Below are positions 1 to 11,005 of a stretch of DNA of 64,000 nucleotides, piece after piece. Under the pieces are notes generated by a model that was not told the origin of the DNA, did not search any database, and saw nothing but the letters and a program-made list of their open reading frames with translations. The stretch comes from Pleurotus djamor (Eukaryota > Basidiomycota > Agaricomycetes > Agaricales > Pleurotaceae), in contig JAPEVF010000025.1 of assembly GCA_029747585.1 (NCBI GenBank), forward strand, positions 1 through 64,000, read 5' to 3'. Positions within the stretch are counted from its first letter, which is position 1, and every line of letters begins with the position of its first letter. Made by a program: the position numbers and the translations under genes.

Positions 1-1
1 G

Positions 2-535
2 CCGACGCCAACACCGACCCCCAAGCCTGCTCCTCCCCCACCCTCCAACAACAACGGAGGCGGAGGCGGTGCTCGTCCATTCGGCGACTTTTTCGCAGGC
101 ATCCAAACAGGACAGGGGACCTTCTATGACACAGGTCTCACCGCCTGTGGTGAAACAAACAAGGACTCGGACATGATTGCTGCCATTTCAATGCTCATGT
201 TTGACGCTGTTCCGTGAGTATTATCTCGATTTCTTGCATCTCCCTGTTCTCCAACTGATACCTTTCGACTAGGGGTGCTGGTCCCAACCCGAACAAGAAC
301 CCCATCTGCGGCCAGAGGGTCAGAGCTACTTGTACGTCCACTCCCCTCTCTTAGTATGGTTACCTGACCCAACTCAATCATGTTTGTAGACAAGGGCAAG
401 AGCGTTGAAGTCAGAATCACAGATCGCTGTGTCGGCTGTGCCCCTACCGACCTCGATTTCTCTCCTGCTGCCTTTAACAAGCTCGCCGATTTTGCTCTCG
501 GACGCATCGATGGCGTCCAATGGCATTTCATCTAA
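2..535 (+). CDS. RlpA/expansin-like secreted double-psi beta-barrel protein (5'-truncated)
   Basis: This is the C-terminal part of a gene that begins upstream of the window. Exons are about 2-213, 273-331 and 390-535, joined by two canonical GT-AG introns of 58-59 nt. The visible product starts with a Pro-Thr linker (PTPTPTPKPAPPPP), then an Asn/Gly-rich stretch, then a double-psi beta-barrel domain. Diagnostic pieces are GTFYDTGLTACGE, the ITDRCVGC segment and the TDLDFSPAAF motif with the conserved aspartate, ending GVQWHFI. Such barrels with a low-complexity N-terminal part are typical of basidiomycete RlpA-like, barwin-like or expansin-like secreted proteins. They are linked to cell-wall loosening or stress in fruiting tissue, without a proven enzymatic activity. 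The signal peptide would lie outside the window. Confidence 0.85.
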
Positions 536-1369
536 ATCACCCCCCGTCTTTCTTTCCCATTCCCCTTCCCTACCCCCGTTACCCTCCATACTAACGCATA
601 TACCTCCTCCCTTCCGCCTTGTCCTCATTCGCTTCAACGTTCAAAGTTCACGACCTCCCCCTTCTTTTTCTTCGCCCCCTCATTTCGCGGCGCTCGAAGC
701 GGCCATTGTAACACGCCTTTTCTCGCCCACTTGATGTCGCCGAGAAAAAACAAACACGTTCATAACCAAGTCTTTTTTTATTTTTATTGGATATCACGTC
801 AAAGGCATGTTGTTTTAATTACTTACGATTACTGCATACATACACAGGCACTCGGCAACGCCGCAATGCCCTCGAGAACCAAGGCTTTTTTTGGTCCCTT
901 GGCTTTCTCTTAGCTCCTCCGTTCCGAGTTCATAGTTACGTGTTACAGCTTGTCCCCATGCCCATGAGCATGGGTAGTTTTCAATCGTCTTATGTGCTGG
1001 AATCACGACCACCCCATAGAGTAGCATTACAAGTTCGAAAGTGGAATTACAATGTAATATTTGTATACACGAAATGCGATGTACTGGTTACTGGTTACGT
1101 CCCATGTCAATAGATGATGTATTTATATTTTGTTTGCTGCAGCCAAGGGAAGACGAGACGGCTTGGAAGTGTCGCGGAGGTGGCAGATGTAACCTAACAA
1201 CCGGCATCGAGGGTGTGGTGTCGCGGGGATGGAATGTTACAACGTGCGCAACGGTAATACAGACTCAGAGGCACATGCATGTTTTAACGGGAAGTACAGC
1301 CCCCCCGTGTCTCCCATACGGCCGTATGTACTTCTATACAACGTGCATTGTGCATATTATCCGAAATCG
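536..1369. other. Convergent intergenic region
   Basis: This stretch lies between the stop codons of the RlpA-like gene (+) and IPI1 (-). It holds T-rich and CT-rich 3' flanks. The short open frames on both strands have no recognisable protein content and no convincing splice structure. I saw no RNA gene. Confidence 0.6.
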
Positions 1370-4300
1370 TCATCTCCGGTGGCCGTGGCGGTGGATGTGG
1401 ATGTGGATGGATTCCCAATAAGCTTGGGCACTAGAACCAGCCACGGCCAGTCCAACCGCCTCTTCTAGAGTCCGATCATTGATATCACCCTCACCCTCAC
1501 CGGCACCATCATCTCCATTAACACCAATATCAACGTTGACGTTGATCGCGTTGACGTTAATCGTGTTGGACGTTCGGTGTGCAATTTCAATTCGGTGTTG
1601 GGTATGGGTATGGGGTTGTGTTTGTAATTGGAGGGGGAGGAGGAGAGACGCCAAGTCTAGAACGAGATGGCGTAGTTGAGGTTGTTGATGATGCGTGTCT
1701 GTCGGTAATTTGGTGAATGGCCCGAAGACGCGACCGCGGACCGGGTGGGTGATGCAGAAGTAGGGGACGAGACGGGAGCGCAGGGATGAGAGGACCTGCA
1801 ATTGCGCAATTGCGTGGGGAGAGAAAAAAAAGGTTGTGGTTTAGTTTAGTAGGAGTTGTGGGGATGGGGAATGGGGTGGGATGGGGAATGGGATGGGGGN
1901 TGATGGGGATGGGCAGAGGGTATGGTGAGAACGAGACTCACGGAAGAAGTTATTAGTTTTGACCGTCGTTGGATCAGGCGTATCAATAGACGCAAGATTA
2001 TCTATTTTAATATGCATGATTATCAGTGAAATTGACCGTCAATGTCAAAGCTCAAAGCCTCAAAGCTCAAAGCTCAAAGCCTCATCAAAGTGAAAACGCC
2101 GATGTAATATGGAACATGTAATATGTAATATGGAAGATGGAAGATGGAAGAGATGAACAAATGAGCTTGAATATACTCACCTCAGTCGTATACAAACTCG
2201 ACACGCCCAGCTCCCATAACACCTTGGGGAGATGCGTGATCCATTCCTCGAGGAGCGCGTTGTCGCCTCGTGTTGGCCGGAAGGAGCCTTGGTACGTTCG
2301 TTCCGTGTCTAACTATAGCCACGTGTTAGTCGACGGTGGTTTACATGATGGATGATGGATGATGGAACGATGGATGAGGGGGAAGGGTGGACGAAGTGAA
2401 GGGTAGAACGGATGGAAAGGGTGGGGAGGATGGAAACAGGGAAGGGAAACAGGGAAGGGAAACACGAAGAGACACGAGGAAACGCAAAAAGACGAAACGA
2501 AACGTTTTTTTCGAAACCGAGTAGAAACGAGTGTCCAGTAACCACCTCATGGAGGCGGGACACTCTCCCCGGAACGTGTCTTTCCGTCTTTCCGTGTAAG
2601 TTTAACCCCGACCCCATAATACCGATAGTAGTAACATTAAACTTGGAATGACTCCGAAAACCTCCCGGGGGTGAAGATGCCATAACACCATAACACCAAA
2701 ACACCATAAACCACAAACCATAAGGCATTAAACGTACCAATGCAATGCGGCCAACAAGTTCAATTGTCACCTTCTTCAACCCCGATTTGGAGGAAGTCTG
2801 GATGGCGTGGGTGAGTGTGGAATGAAATAGCGAGGGAGCGGAGTCGTTTTGATTTGATGGTGATTTTGGTTTTGATGGGTTTGTATTCGTGTTAGCGTTG
2901 GTGGTGGTGGTGGTGGTGGTGTTAGTGTTGGAGTGATTGATGAGAGACCATATGGAGGGGAGAAGCGCCGTGTAGGCGGTGGGTGTGAGTGTCCGGGCGA
3001 GACGCGCGCCGTTGAGGGGTTCTCCAGCGAGTGTCATGGTGATGTATGAGTAGACGGGTTCGGTGGGTATTGATTTGGCGTTTCCATTGCCGTTCGGAGT
3101 GGAGGAGGATGCGTCAGCGCCGGGTGTTAAGAAGGATACTAATTCGCAATAGACGAGGCTCATCTCCAACAGTGCATCTTCGACCTAACCCGAATAGAGA
3201 CGGGGGAAACAAGGTACAGTTAGACCGCAGGTACTCGAAGTCTGCGTGGTCGAGGTGGCTTACCTTGACATCACGGGTAGGAACAGTAAACGGGAAGTAA
3301 GGCGTCATGTAACTGAGAAGGACCCTGAGATCGTCCCGCGCGCTCCCCACGTCCTTAGACGCCATCTGTACATAAAAATAGCAGTATAGTATTGAGTTAG
3401 AGCGAAAAGGAAAACAGAAAGCGGTGAACAAGATGAGAAGACTCACGGTGGTAGTCGTTCGGAAGATGGCCGAGTAGAGACTGCGAGTAATGTTCGCTAC
3501 GGCCAATACCAGCTTGATATCCGTTTCCTGTGGTTTGCCGTTGGGACCGAACACAGACGGAGCAAAGTCTAAGAAGGTGGAGACGAGTGTCCCGCGGAGG
3601 GCCCGAGCGATGTGCTGATGAGTTGAGCGGACTAGACGTGTGCATAAGCGAAATGAACGGCTTACAAGGACGAGAGTGGTTCTTGAGTCGGTTCCAGTTG
3701 CCTCTGTAGAAGTGGACGCGGATGCGGATGATTTTAGCGGTATACTCTCGACGAGTTGTTGGAGCGATGATTCGATAGGCTTCGGGTCGAGGAGCGAGTA
3801 GGATCCCACGAAAAAATCGTCGGCGCCGCTGTCTACTTCTTCGCGCCAATATCGACGATGGCGTGCGCAGCCATGAGGGAGGGAAGTCAAACGAGGTCGG
3901 ATGAGGTCATCGAAATTAGCATGAGCATCGGGGGAAGTGAAATCGGAGCGCATGAACCATGATGAGAAGGTTGTATGCGAGGGGGCTTCGTCAGAAGGGG
4001 GGAGGGTTTCCACTGAGAGAGCTTTTTGAAGGAATGTAGAGAGTGATTGTAGGATTACTAGTTTCGACTGTGCTATGTGTTAGTTATGGTGCGACAGAGA
4101 GAAATTTGTGAAATCTGACCGAGGGTGTTAGTATGGTACTCGCAGTTGATGTGGCCTGTATTGATCCTATACTAGATATCAGCATCCGGTAATGTCACAA
4201 GGACAACCATTCTGACCGTGACTCTCATTATAGGCTGTGCCAGCGTTGAGAGATCCGAAGTACCCTTCTAGCACACGGGTACCATGTCTCGATTTCCCTT

Positions 4301-5143
4301 CATCCCAACCGTCGACGACGGCTTCTGGTATTCGATCTAGGAGAATATCAAGGAAACGAATAGCGTCTAGGCGGATTTCAGGGAAAATGTGCGTCTGTGC
4401 TGACGTCGTAAAGAGGAGTAGTGTAGAAGAATGAGGAAGTATGTGCTCCTATAGTTCAAATTGTCATTTAGTGTTCAGGACGCCCGACGAATGGTTGAGA
4501 GCACGACGCACTGGTTGTATCTGAGGGAGCAGCCAAGCGAATAACTCGCGTAACGTTTTTCGGACGCTTGCATCCTAATGGAAGCGGAGGTTGAGTCCAC
4601 AAGAGAAGATTGTAGAGCAAAATTTGGACGAACTTCATCGACTATTAGTCGGGTGCACGCATTAATTAAAGATGGTAGGCAAGATTCCACAAGGTCGGGA
4701 TGGACAGAGAATAGCCCCTGTATCTGATGGAGGGCATCTGCGTTTTGCGTTAGACGCGTAGTATGATAGACGGTGTGATTGGGCGTACCTCTGCGTACGC
4801 CGGGGCTGTAGTGCTTCGTATGTGTGACCAAGTCGCTAAATGAGAGGCCTCTCTCTGTGGTGGGGGCGCTGAGATCCTTCTCTCTATTGATACTCTGTGA
4901 AGGCAGAGCAATAGCTATCGAGGAGCATTGATACAATAAGATATGGTGTATGTTGCCTGAAATGACTTACATCTAGCCTTGAAAGATGTATCTATAACAT
5001 TGGAAGGCGTCTGTTTGCCTTTTCCGAGTTTAAGTTTAGCTTTCTGCAAGAGTCAGCAAACGAGAGCATAGCATCCAGTGTATGACACGACTCACAGAAA
5101 AGTCTGCAGCCTTTTCCTTGCGCTTCTTCGCGCTCTTTGGCAT
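1370..5143 (-). CDS. IPI1: Pre-rRNA-processing protein Ipi1 (TEX10-like)
   Basis: Ipi1 is a subunit of the nuclear Rix1 complex (Rix1-Ipi1-Ipi3) needed for ITS2 processing and late 60S maturation. I rebuilt about 13 exons: 5143-5096, 5043-4971, 4914-4789, 4737-4634, 4574-4512, 4448 to about 4210, several between 4180 and 2738, then 2312-2181 and 1795-1370. The first two exons give [16 protein letters not shown] and a Lys-rich segment ending SNVIDTSFKAR, the classic Ipi1 start. HEAT-like blocks follow: GLFSVHPDLVESCLPSL, DASVRKTLRELFAWLLP and TSAQTHIFPEIRLDAIRF. The product is roughly 700 residues, longer than yeast Ipi1 and closer to TEX10-type proteins. A low-complexity Asn/Thr run lies near 2900. 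The 425 nt intron at 2737-2313 and the 385 nt intron at 2180-1796 are unusually long for this window and hold repeats. Confidence 0.9.
1853..1918. repeat. G-rich minisatellite in an IPI1 intron
   Basis: Degenerate repeats of GGGATGGGGAATGG type lie inside the last intron of IPI1. Runs of three to five G occur on the plus strand, which is the template strand for this gene. An ambiguous N sits at 1900, right after a G5 run. The array could form a G-quadruplex, but that is inference. Confidence 0.7.
2041..2091. repeat. Short tandem repeat (CAAAGCTCAAAGCCT type) in an IPI1 intron
   Basis: Four to five head-to-tail copies of a unit based on CTCAAAGC lie in the same intron as the G-rich array. Next to it (2105-2150) are ATGTAATATGGAA and GAAGATG near-repeats. 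No coding potential is visible. Confidence 0.7.
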
Positions 5144-5481
5144 GGCGGTCGGCGGTAAGAGGTCAAAATTATCTGCGCGTCACATGGGCGCTAAATTCTT
5201 CGATCAGATTCTGCGGCTCCGGCCTCCGGGTTTGCAGCCCTTGTGCACCGTTCACCATGGATGACCTCGATGGCGACCTCGTCCGCTTTAGCTACCCCGT
5301 TGTGTCGCACAGTCATGATACATATGCATATGCCAAGTCTTGTCATACTCCCTCACCAAACGACTTCTCTCCGATGTTCCTCCGTTTCTCCAAAGATTCC
5401 TACATCCCTATGACCCGTCGAATGCCCTCCTATATAACCCCGTAGACTCGTCTAATGTGACGGCGATAGCTCTCTTGCACA
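5144..5481. promoter_or_regulatory. Divergent promoter between IPI1 and the mannanase; TATA box at 5431
   Basis: The 338 bp between the two start codons must hold both promoters. A perfect TATATAA lies at 5431-5437, 45-50 bp before the mannanase ATG. No TATA is obvious on the IPI1 side, as expected for a housekeeping gene. Two ATGCATATGCC-like motifs surround 5325. Confidence 0.6.
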
Positions 5482-7854
5482 ATGCTGGTTCTGCTACATC
5501 TACTCCTTGCTGCTCTCTGCTTGGTGCCTCATGTATCTGGTGGCCCTCCTCGAAATGTTCCCCGGGGTTTCGTCACCACTAGAGGCAGAGACTTCGTATT
5601 GGATGGCAAAAAATTCGTCAGTATCACTTATGCACGAACCCACGAGCATACCTTACCCTTTGAGCTACCAGGCCTTTGTCGGCGCGAACTCATACGTGGG
5701 TTGCTAAGAATCTATCCTCTTGCTCTTTGCCTCATCTTGGCTTGTTCAAAGTGGCTTCCTTTACTCACGAACGACGATGACGTGGAAAATACCTTCCGTT
5801 CTATGAGAAATGCTGGAATTAAAGTCCTAAGAACTTGGGTAACGCTTCATATTGAATAATTCGTCTCCAGAGTGTTCAACTCACCCTTCGATCAGGGATT
5901 CAATGCTATTAATGGATCGGAGCTCGCAGGCGCTCTAGACTCAGGCCTCACTTACTATCAGGTAATCCTTCTTTCAATTCAGTTGGTCTGCTACGCGACT
6001 GACGCACCTGGAGGTTTGGAACAGTAGCGAATGGGCTCTCAACACGGGACCACAAGGTTTGCAACGCCTTGACAAGGTCATTAACACGGCTGGACGATTC
6101 GGCATCAAAGTCATCCTCGCCTTCACGAACAACTGGTGAGTTGTTTCTGTCACCGCACGTCCTCTACGTTGTCGACTGACCCACTTCTCCAAGGGTTGGC
6201 TACGGAGTACGTGGATCGCGTAGCTTTATCACGTTCTTCCATCAATAGTTCAATCTTCAGGGATCTGAATTGTACATCAATTGGATTGCCGGTGCGGGCA
6301 AGACACATGATGTGTTCTTTACGGACCGCCGCATCGTTGCTTCGTACCGTAAGTGACCTTCGAATCGCCTCATGCCGCGAGTATCACCCACCGTTCTAGA
6401 ACGTTACGTTCGTACCATCGTTCAACGATACAGGAACTCCCCCAACATATTCGCATGGGAACTCATGAACGAGGCTCGTTGCTTGGGTGACCTTCCCGCT
6501 GGTCCCAATTGCGTACCTTTTTCTGGGACAATAACCAAATGGTATGAAGAGCAAGCAAACTTCGTTCGCCGCCTGTTAGCATCTTCAATTCTTATCATCG
6601 TGTCCAAGTACTTGACAAAGCCTCAGAGATCCAAACCACCTCATTACGACTGGTGGTGAAGGACAATTTACATGGAGGAATCCCATCAAATAGTACGAGT
6701 CCTTGCCTCGCCCTCTTTTTTGAATAGCTAATCACCGATGCGACTGTCAGTTGGGCCAATGGACAGTTGGTCACTGACTACAACTTCGACGGACAGGGTA
6801 AGTTGCTTTGTCTTTCCATGCACATCACGTTAATCGTGCATTAGCTGGCGAAGACTTTGATAAAGACCTTGCTTTGAGGAACATCGATTTTGGAACTTAC
6901 GTGAGTTGTAATATGATCCGTGGTGTTGATGAGTGGGTCTTTCTAACTTCCGTTGCTTAGCACATGTATCCCCAATATTGGTATGTCGTGAACTGGCACG
7001 TTCTATCTCCCCTTTTGCTCACTCAGAGGGACTAGGTATGCACCTCTGGTGAGCCTTTATCTAGCTCCTCCAACTCTAGGCTACTAAACTCGTTTTGTCA
7101 GGACTTCCCGGGATCCAACTACTCCATGGAAGCATGGGGACTCGAATGGATCGACCATCATGCCAAAGGTAGGTCCACTTCAGTCATCTTCAAGTCCATT
7201 GCTCACGCTCTTCATGTAGCTGCGCGCAGAGTCGGAAAGCCCCTCGTCTTGGAAGAGTTCTCAGTGTTTGGCTATGGTGCGACCATCGTCACGTCATGAT
7301 GAGGATGGAGCTCACCCTTCATGGTAGAGAACAAAACTGAATTATATCCTTCTTGGGTATCAAGAGCCCTAAGTACTCAGCATGGGTGAGTCCGACCTAA
7401 GCTCGCAATGCTAGTCAATTTCCTGATCCTTCCATGTTTCATTGTAACAGAGGGTTAGTCTTCTACTCGCTTAGATAAGGTTCATTCATCATATGTACTA
7501 ACGATGCCAACAGCATCATGCCTTGGCAATTCGGACAACTTGGTCTTCAAGAAGCAGGTGGGAACAGGTTGATCAAGTATGCTGACGCTCTCATTGACGG
7601 CGTAAGTCTCATTCTGTGACGCTTTCAAGACCTATATTAACATCTGTCTAGGCTTCTCCGAATGATGGTTAGTCTCGTCATTTGCTCGCTGTTTGCTGAT
7701 TTTATATCCCTGAACGTCTTTAGGACATACATACTACCCCAACCAAACGGCTGTCTGGAATGTTTTCACGTGAGTGTCCTTATTCCTAGACAAGAGTTAT
7801 CGCTTGACGCTTCCTAGTTCGGCCGCTCGGGTGCAAAATGCGAGATCTAGGTAG
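5482..7854 (+). CDS. Secreted endo-beta-1,4-mannanase, GH5 (subfamily 7-like)
   Basis: The product is a secreted hydrolase of beta-mannan or galactoglucomannan. The first 20 residues ([20 protein letters not shown]) form a signal peptide, followed directly by the catalytic domain; there is no CBM1. At least 15 small exons are needed. The conserved order is RTWGFN, then [23 protein letters not shown] and [10 protein letters not shown] (acid/base Glu), then [30 protein letters not shown] (nucleophile Glu) and [10 protein letters not shown]. All are classic for fungal GH5_7 mannanases. The RTW|GFN junction works only if the acceptor after GATCAG near 5893 is used; the nearer AG gives a frameshift. 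The length of about 440 residues is normal. A TATA box lies 45-50 bp upstream. Expression is probably carbon-source dependent, which is inference. Confidence 0.9.
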
Positions 7855-7957
7855 TAACGACTGACGATCAATCTGTACCGAATGTATCCCCGACGCCCTT
7901 GAATATTCAATTCACAAAGATTGCCTTCTCAGATTCCTTCCCTGTCCTCCACCCCGA

Positions 7958-8476
7958 CTAACTGATTTTGCGGACTAGATATAAGAATATGAGATCCACA
8001 CTCCACAAATGCAGTAACCCGAAGGGTGGTGCCTGCCTTGCCACAAAGGATGGGTTTCGGGAGCCCCGCCGGCTCAGGGTGCTTATGGGCGTTATTGTGA
8101 TCCCTTCGATATCAGGCAATACCAATCTTCCATCCTGGTTGGTTTGCTGCTGCTCTCGATCGAAAATGTGTTTTGCGTTGATTTTTATGTCCCGCCAGAC
8201 TTTGACCCTTGAGATCCAGTTCAAAGGTCGATCTTCAACTACAGAGGGATGGACCTACGTGATATGCACCCTTCTGTGATTCTGCTTCAGCGCATAATGG
8301 TACGTTGACCCCGCATCCAAGACCAGAGAGACGCTCTCTTGTGAGTGGAGCAATATCATGGCGCCTCTGTCGTCAAATTCGTCTTCGACCCTCCTCAATA
8401 AACGTAGCGTCGCGGAGTCCTTCAAATCGTTTGTGAATTCCAGTACAACCTCGAATGGTATGGTGCTAGTTGGCAT
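7958..8476 (-). CDS. Small conserved protein of unknown function (paralogue of the 11006 gene)
   Basis: I do not recognise a named family. Two exons, 8476-8259 and 8207-7958, flank a 51 nt GT-AG intron in phase 2 and encode about 155 residues. Exon 1 contains FEVVLEFTNDLKDS, then QESVSLVLDAGSTYHYAL. Exon 2 opens with VKVWRDIKINAKHIF and contains LPDIEGITITPI. The gene at 11006 encodes the same pattern with its intron at the same codon and phase, so the two are diverged duplicates. No signal peptide or membrane helix is seen. The beta-rich N-terminal half resembles small basidiomycete proteins of unknown role that I recall only loosely. A TATAAATAA lies about 65 bp upstream of the ATG. Confidence 0.75.
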
Positions 8477-8537
8477 GGTAAAGGGCTAAGTAGGAGAGGA
8501 GCGAGTACTCCGAGTCCTCGAGACAATTGAGGCTTCC

Positions 8538-8546
8538 TTATTTATA
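8538..8546 (-). promoter_or_regulatory. TATA box of the small gene at 8476
   Basis: The minus strand reads TATAAATAA here, 62-70 bp before the ATG at 8476. This is the best TATA match in the stretch and has normal spacing for fungi. Confidence 0.55.
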
Positions 8547-8875
8547 TTAGTGTAGTGCTAATTGTATTCCTGGAGAATCGCTAATTGTTTCCGTGGTTCG
8601 CTGAGATGAAACGACAATAAGTAAAGGGCGGTCGAAGCCTGCGAGTGCTTGATGTGGTGATACAAATGGGGGTGATTAGGTAGTTCAACCGGAGGCGAAA
8701 GTAAATTGGAAGAAGTTCAAAAGGCCAAGGACTTGAAGATAGAAGAGGTGCCTCGCACCCCACGAAAGACACAAGAGGTCGCCTGCTCCAGGGGCCAGGA
8801 TGAATGTCCTCGAGAAGATGTCAGTTACACTGGGAGACGAGAGAAGGTCTTCACCTCCTAAGCACTTAGGGTGAG

Positions 8876-9277
8876 CTAGACTTTATGAGAATGACCTTCG
8901 CGTTCCACTCCGCTCGGACACAAGAGAGGACAACATAGCGCGTAGCAGAAAAAGCCCCCAAGAATAGAACATAACAACTTCAATGCTAGCCAGCCAGAGA
9001 TGGAGGCATACGAACCCAAGTTAGCCATCACTCTGGCAGGCAAACCGTGAGTGGGCATGCGAGGCGAGACATTGATAGGAGTGATTTGTGTGGGACCAGG
9101 TTGACTCAGGCTCTGGAAATAACAATCTGCTTGAATCTCGCGCGTGTCCCAATTTACAACGGTGGTAGCATCGGGCTTCTCTAGTCCGAGCGGAATCATC
9201 CCAGAGCGCGTCTTTTGAGAGCCCTTAAAAAGACTAGTATTATAATTCATCGTAGCCAAGGCAGCGAGGAGGAACAA
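8876..9277 (-). CDS. Doubtful ORF, 133 residues
   Basis: This is an uninterrupted frame with no homology I recognise. It has a hydrophobic C-terminal region with paired Cys (GGFFCYALCCPLLCP) that could be a membrane segment. It lies divergent to the membrane protein gene at 9434, with 156 bp between starts. A frame of this length can occur by chance in DNA of this composition, and possible splice sites inside it make the model uncertain. It fills most of the otherwise empty stretch 8477-9433. Confidence 0.25.
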   Translation of the reverse strand: MFLLAALATMNYNTSLFKGSQKTRSGMIPLGLEKPDATTVVNWDTREIQADCYFQSLSQPGPTQITPINVSPRMPTHGLPARVMANLGSYASISGWLALKLLCSILGGFFCYALCCPLLCPSGVEREGHSHKV

Positions 9278-9433
9278 GTTGTGGTGATGGTTGGAGGTGA
9301 ATGAAACTCGTCAAATGATTGAATGTGGGAAGGACCTTCCAAACTTGGTTGAAATGGGCGCCGCTGGACACCGCCTCTCTCTCGCTCTCTTATAACCACC
9401 ACTTCCTTCCTCTGAATCAGCCGACGAACCATC

Positions 9434-10444
9434 ATGAAGCCCCGGGACTACTTCTGCTGCGCGATACCCACTATAAATGCTGGCATTTACACCGTTCTGA
9501 CCGAACAATTCGCCCTCGGAATTCTTGCAGGTGTCTTAGCAGTTGCAACGCCATCTAGTACGTGAAACCGCTTTGACTGCGCTAACTATCATCATCATGT
9601 TCTAATGTGGTTCGTTTAGTCGTCGGAGCAGCAACACCCTCCTTTGCACCGTGGCTCTTTGCGATTATCTGTTTCGTTGGTTCAGGCATACAGGTCTTGG
9701 GCTTACTCGGAGTCTACGGGGTGCGCAGTCGTCATGTCTCCAATCCACAGTCCGTCGTTATTGACTTTCCCCCAGGAAAAGCCGATCCTTTTCAGACGCT
9801 ATGTCACGCTGCACATCTTGATAACACTGGCTGCATTCGCCGTCGGTGCTGCTTGGGCTATAATCTCTGCCACTCGCCACAACGCTGCGAAAGAGAACTG
9901 TTTATCCACCTTCTTCCCCGACCAAGCCAATGGAACCGCAGCAGAGGGTGACATCCTCTGCGAAATCTTTCCATGGGTTGACGTTGGGATCATGGGTGGT
10001 CTATGGGTGTTACTGGCGATTGTCCATGTCAGCCCAGATTTTACCTTTCTGCCAGTACCGCGCTCACTTTGTCCCCAGGTTTACTTCTACGTCGTCATCT
10101 CTGCCTACGGTACTGGTCAAAGGAGAGATCATGAAAAATACGACTCATTATACGATCCCGCGCTGAACGTCGCCGGTGACAACATTCCCATGAACTCGCG
10201 CAATGATTCAAACGATGATCTCCGCAATCCCAATTACGACGATCGCAACTACAGCCATGTCAGGCAAGACAGTGTTGCGAGTGTTGCGGACGTTATGGGA
10301 GCACCGGTTCAACAGCCCAAAGACGGGTTCTCAACAAACTACGACTATCCCTCACAACCACAAAGCTATCCACCCCAGAAGCGAAGCTCTCTGTCACAGA
10401 CTTCATATCCCTATGTGGGAGGTAGCCGACCCCCAGGGTACTAA
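9434..10444 (+). CDS. Four-helix (tetraspan-like) membrane protein
   Basis: Exons are 9434-9557, 9620-9720, 9776-10027 and 10079-10444, all with GT-AG introns. The product of about 280 residues starts MKPRDYFCCAIPTINAG. That Cys-Cys-x-x-Pro start is common to a group of fungal four-TM proteins of unknown function. Helices fall near residues 15-40, 42-70, 80-105 and 135-165. A loop between helices 3 and 4 contains Cys and an Asn-linked glycosylation site (NGTA). The C-terminal tail of about 110 residues is hydrophilic and rich in Asn, Ser, Tyr and Pro, and is probably cytosolic. A TATAACC lies about 43 bp before the ATG. The two small paralogous genes stand on either side. Function is unknown; plasma-membrane or tetraspanin-like organisation is inference. 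Confidence 0.8.
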
Positions 10445-11005
10445 AATACGGAAAACGGACAAGGACTCTTCTGCTTGCATACTTCCTTTAGACACTGAAA
10501 CCACAGACATTTATATACTTAGTTGTTGCTTAGTTGTACGTTTTATCTTGTAGTGGAACATCTTCGGACCCAGACCTACTGGTCCTGTGACCTGCAAAGA
10601 TCAGCTTCTCAGGCTCGCTCCTATCGATGCCTCGTTGGATGTGCATGGTTTCGCCTTTTGTGGTGCGCGCTGACCAGCACTATGGGAGTTTCCCTCACCA
10701 TTCGATCTTGTCTTCTCATCGCCCACGAAACAATAGATAAGATTCTCGTTGCAATGCGTCCCTCGTATCCTCGGACTACGTGACATATGTCCATTCCAGT
10801 ATGCAGCACGCGAACAAAGCGTGTTTTGTTCGAAGTCGCCGTGTCGTGCAACCACACTTGAACCACACGCCCTCGATACGGCCGTTTGGACAGTAGTCTT
10901 CGCCACAAAAAGGCCACCCTTAGTTTAAGTACGTTTCCTTCGGTTCCGCCCTTCCCAGCCTTTCCCTTACTCCCCTGCAAGGCCGACGCTGGGATCTTTT
11001 CTACC
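10445..11005. other. Intergenic region
   Basis: This is the 3' flank of the membrane protein gene and the promoter of the small gene at 11006. Frames of 86-128 codons on both strands show no protein-like composition. The frame of the small gene is open upstream to 10886, but its ATG at 11006 aligns with the paralogue's start. Confidence 0.5.

Noticed and set aside
2309..3169. 286-codon minus-strand frame continuing into the IPI1 intron
   Set aside because: Only the part up to 2738 is exon. The remainder lies in the 425 nt intron, since splicing to 2312 gives RIAL|LDTERTYQGSF, which fits better.
5866..5900. Apparent frameshift in the mannanase at the RTW junction
   Set aside because: The first AG after the intron breaks the frame, but the next acceptor (after GATCAG) gives RTW|GFNAING in frame, matching the family. 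The gene is intact.
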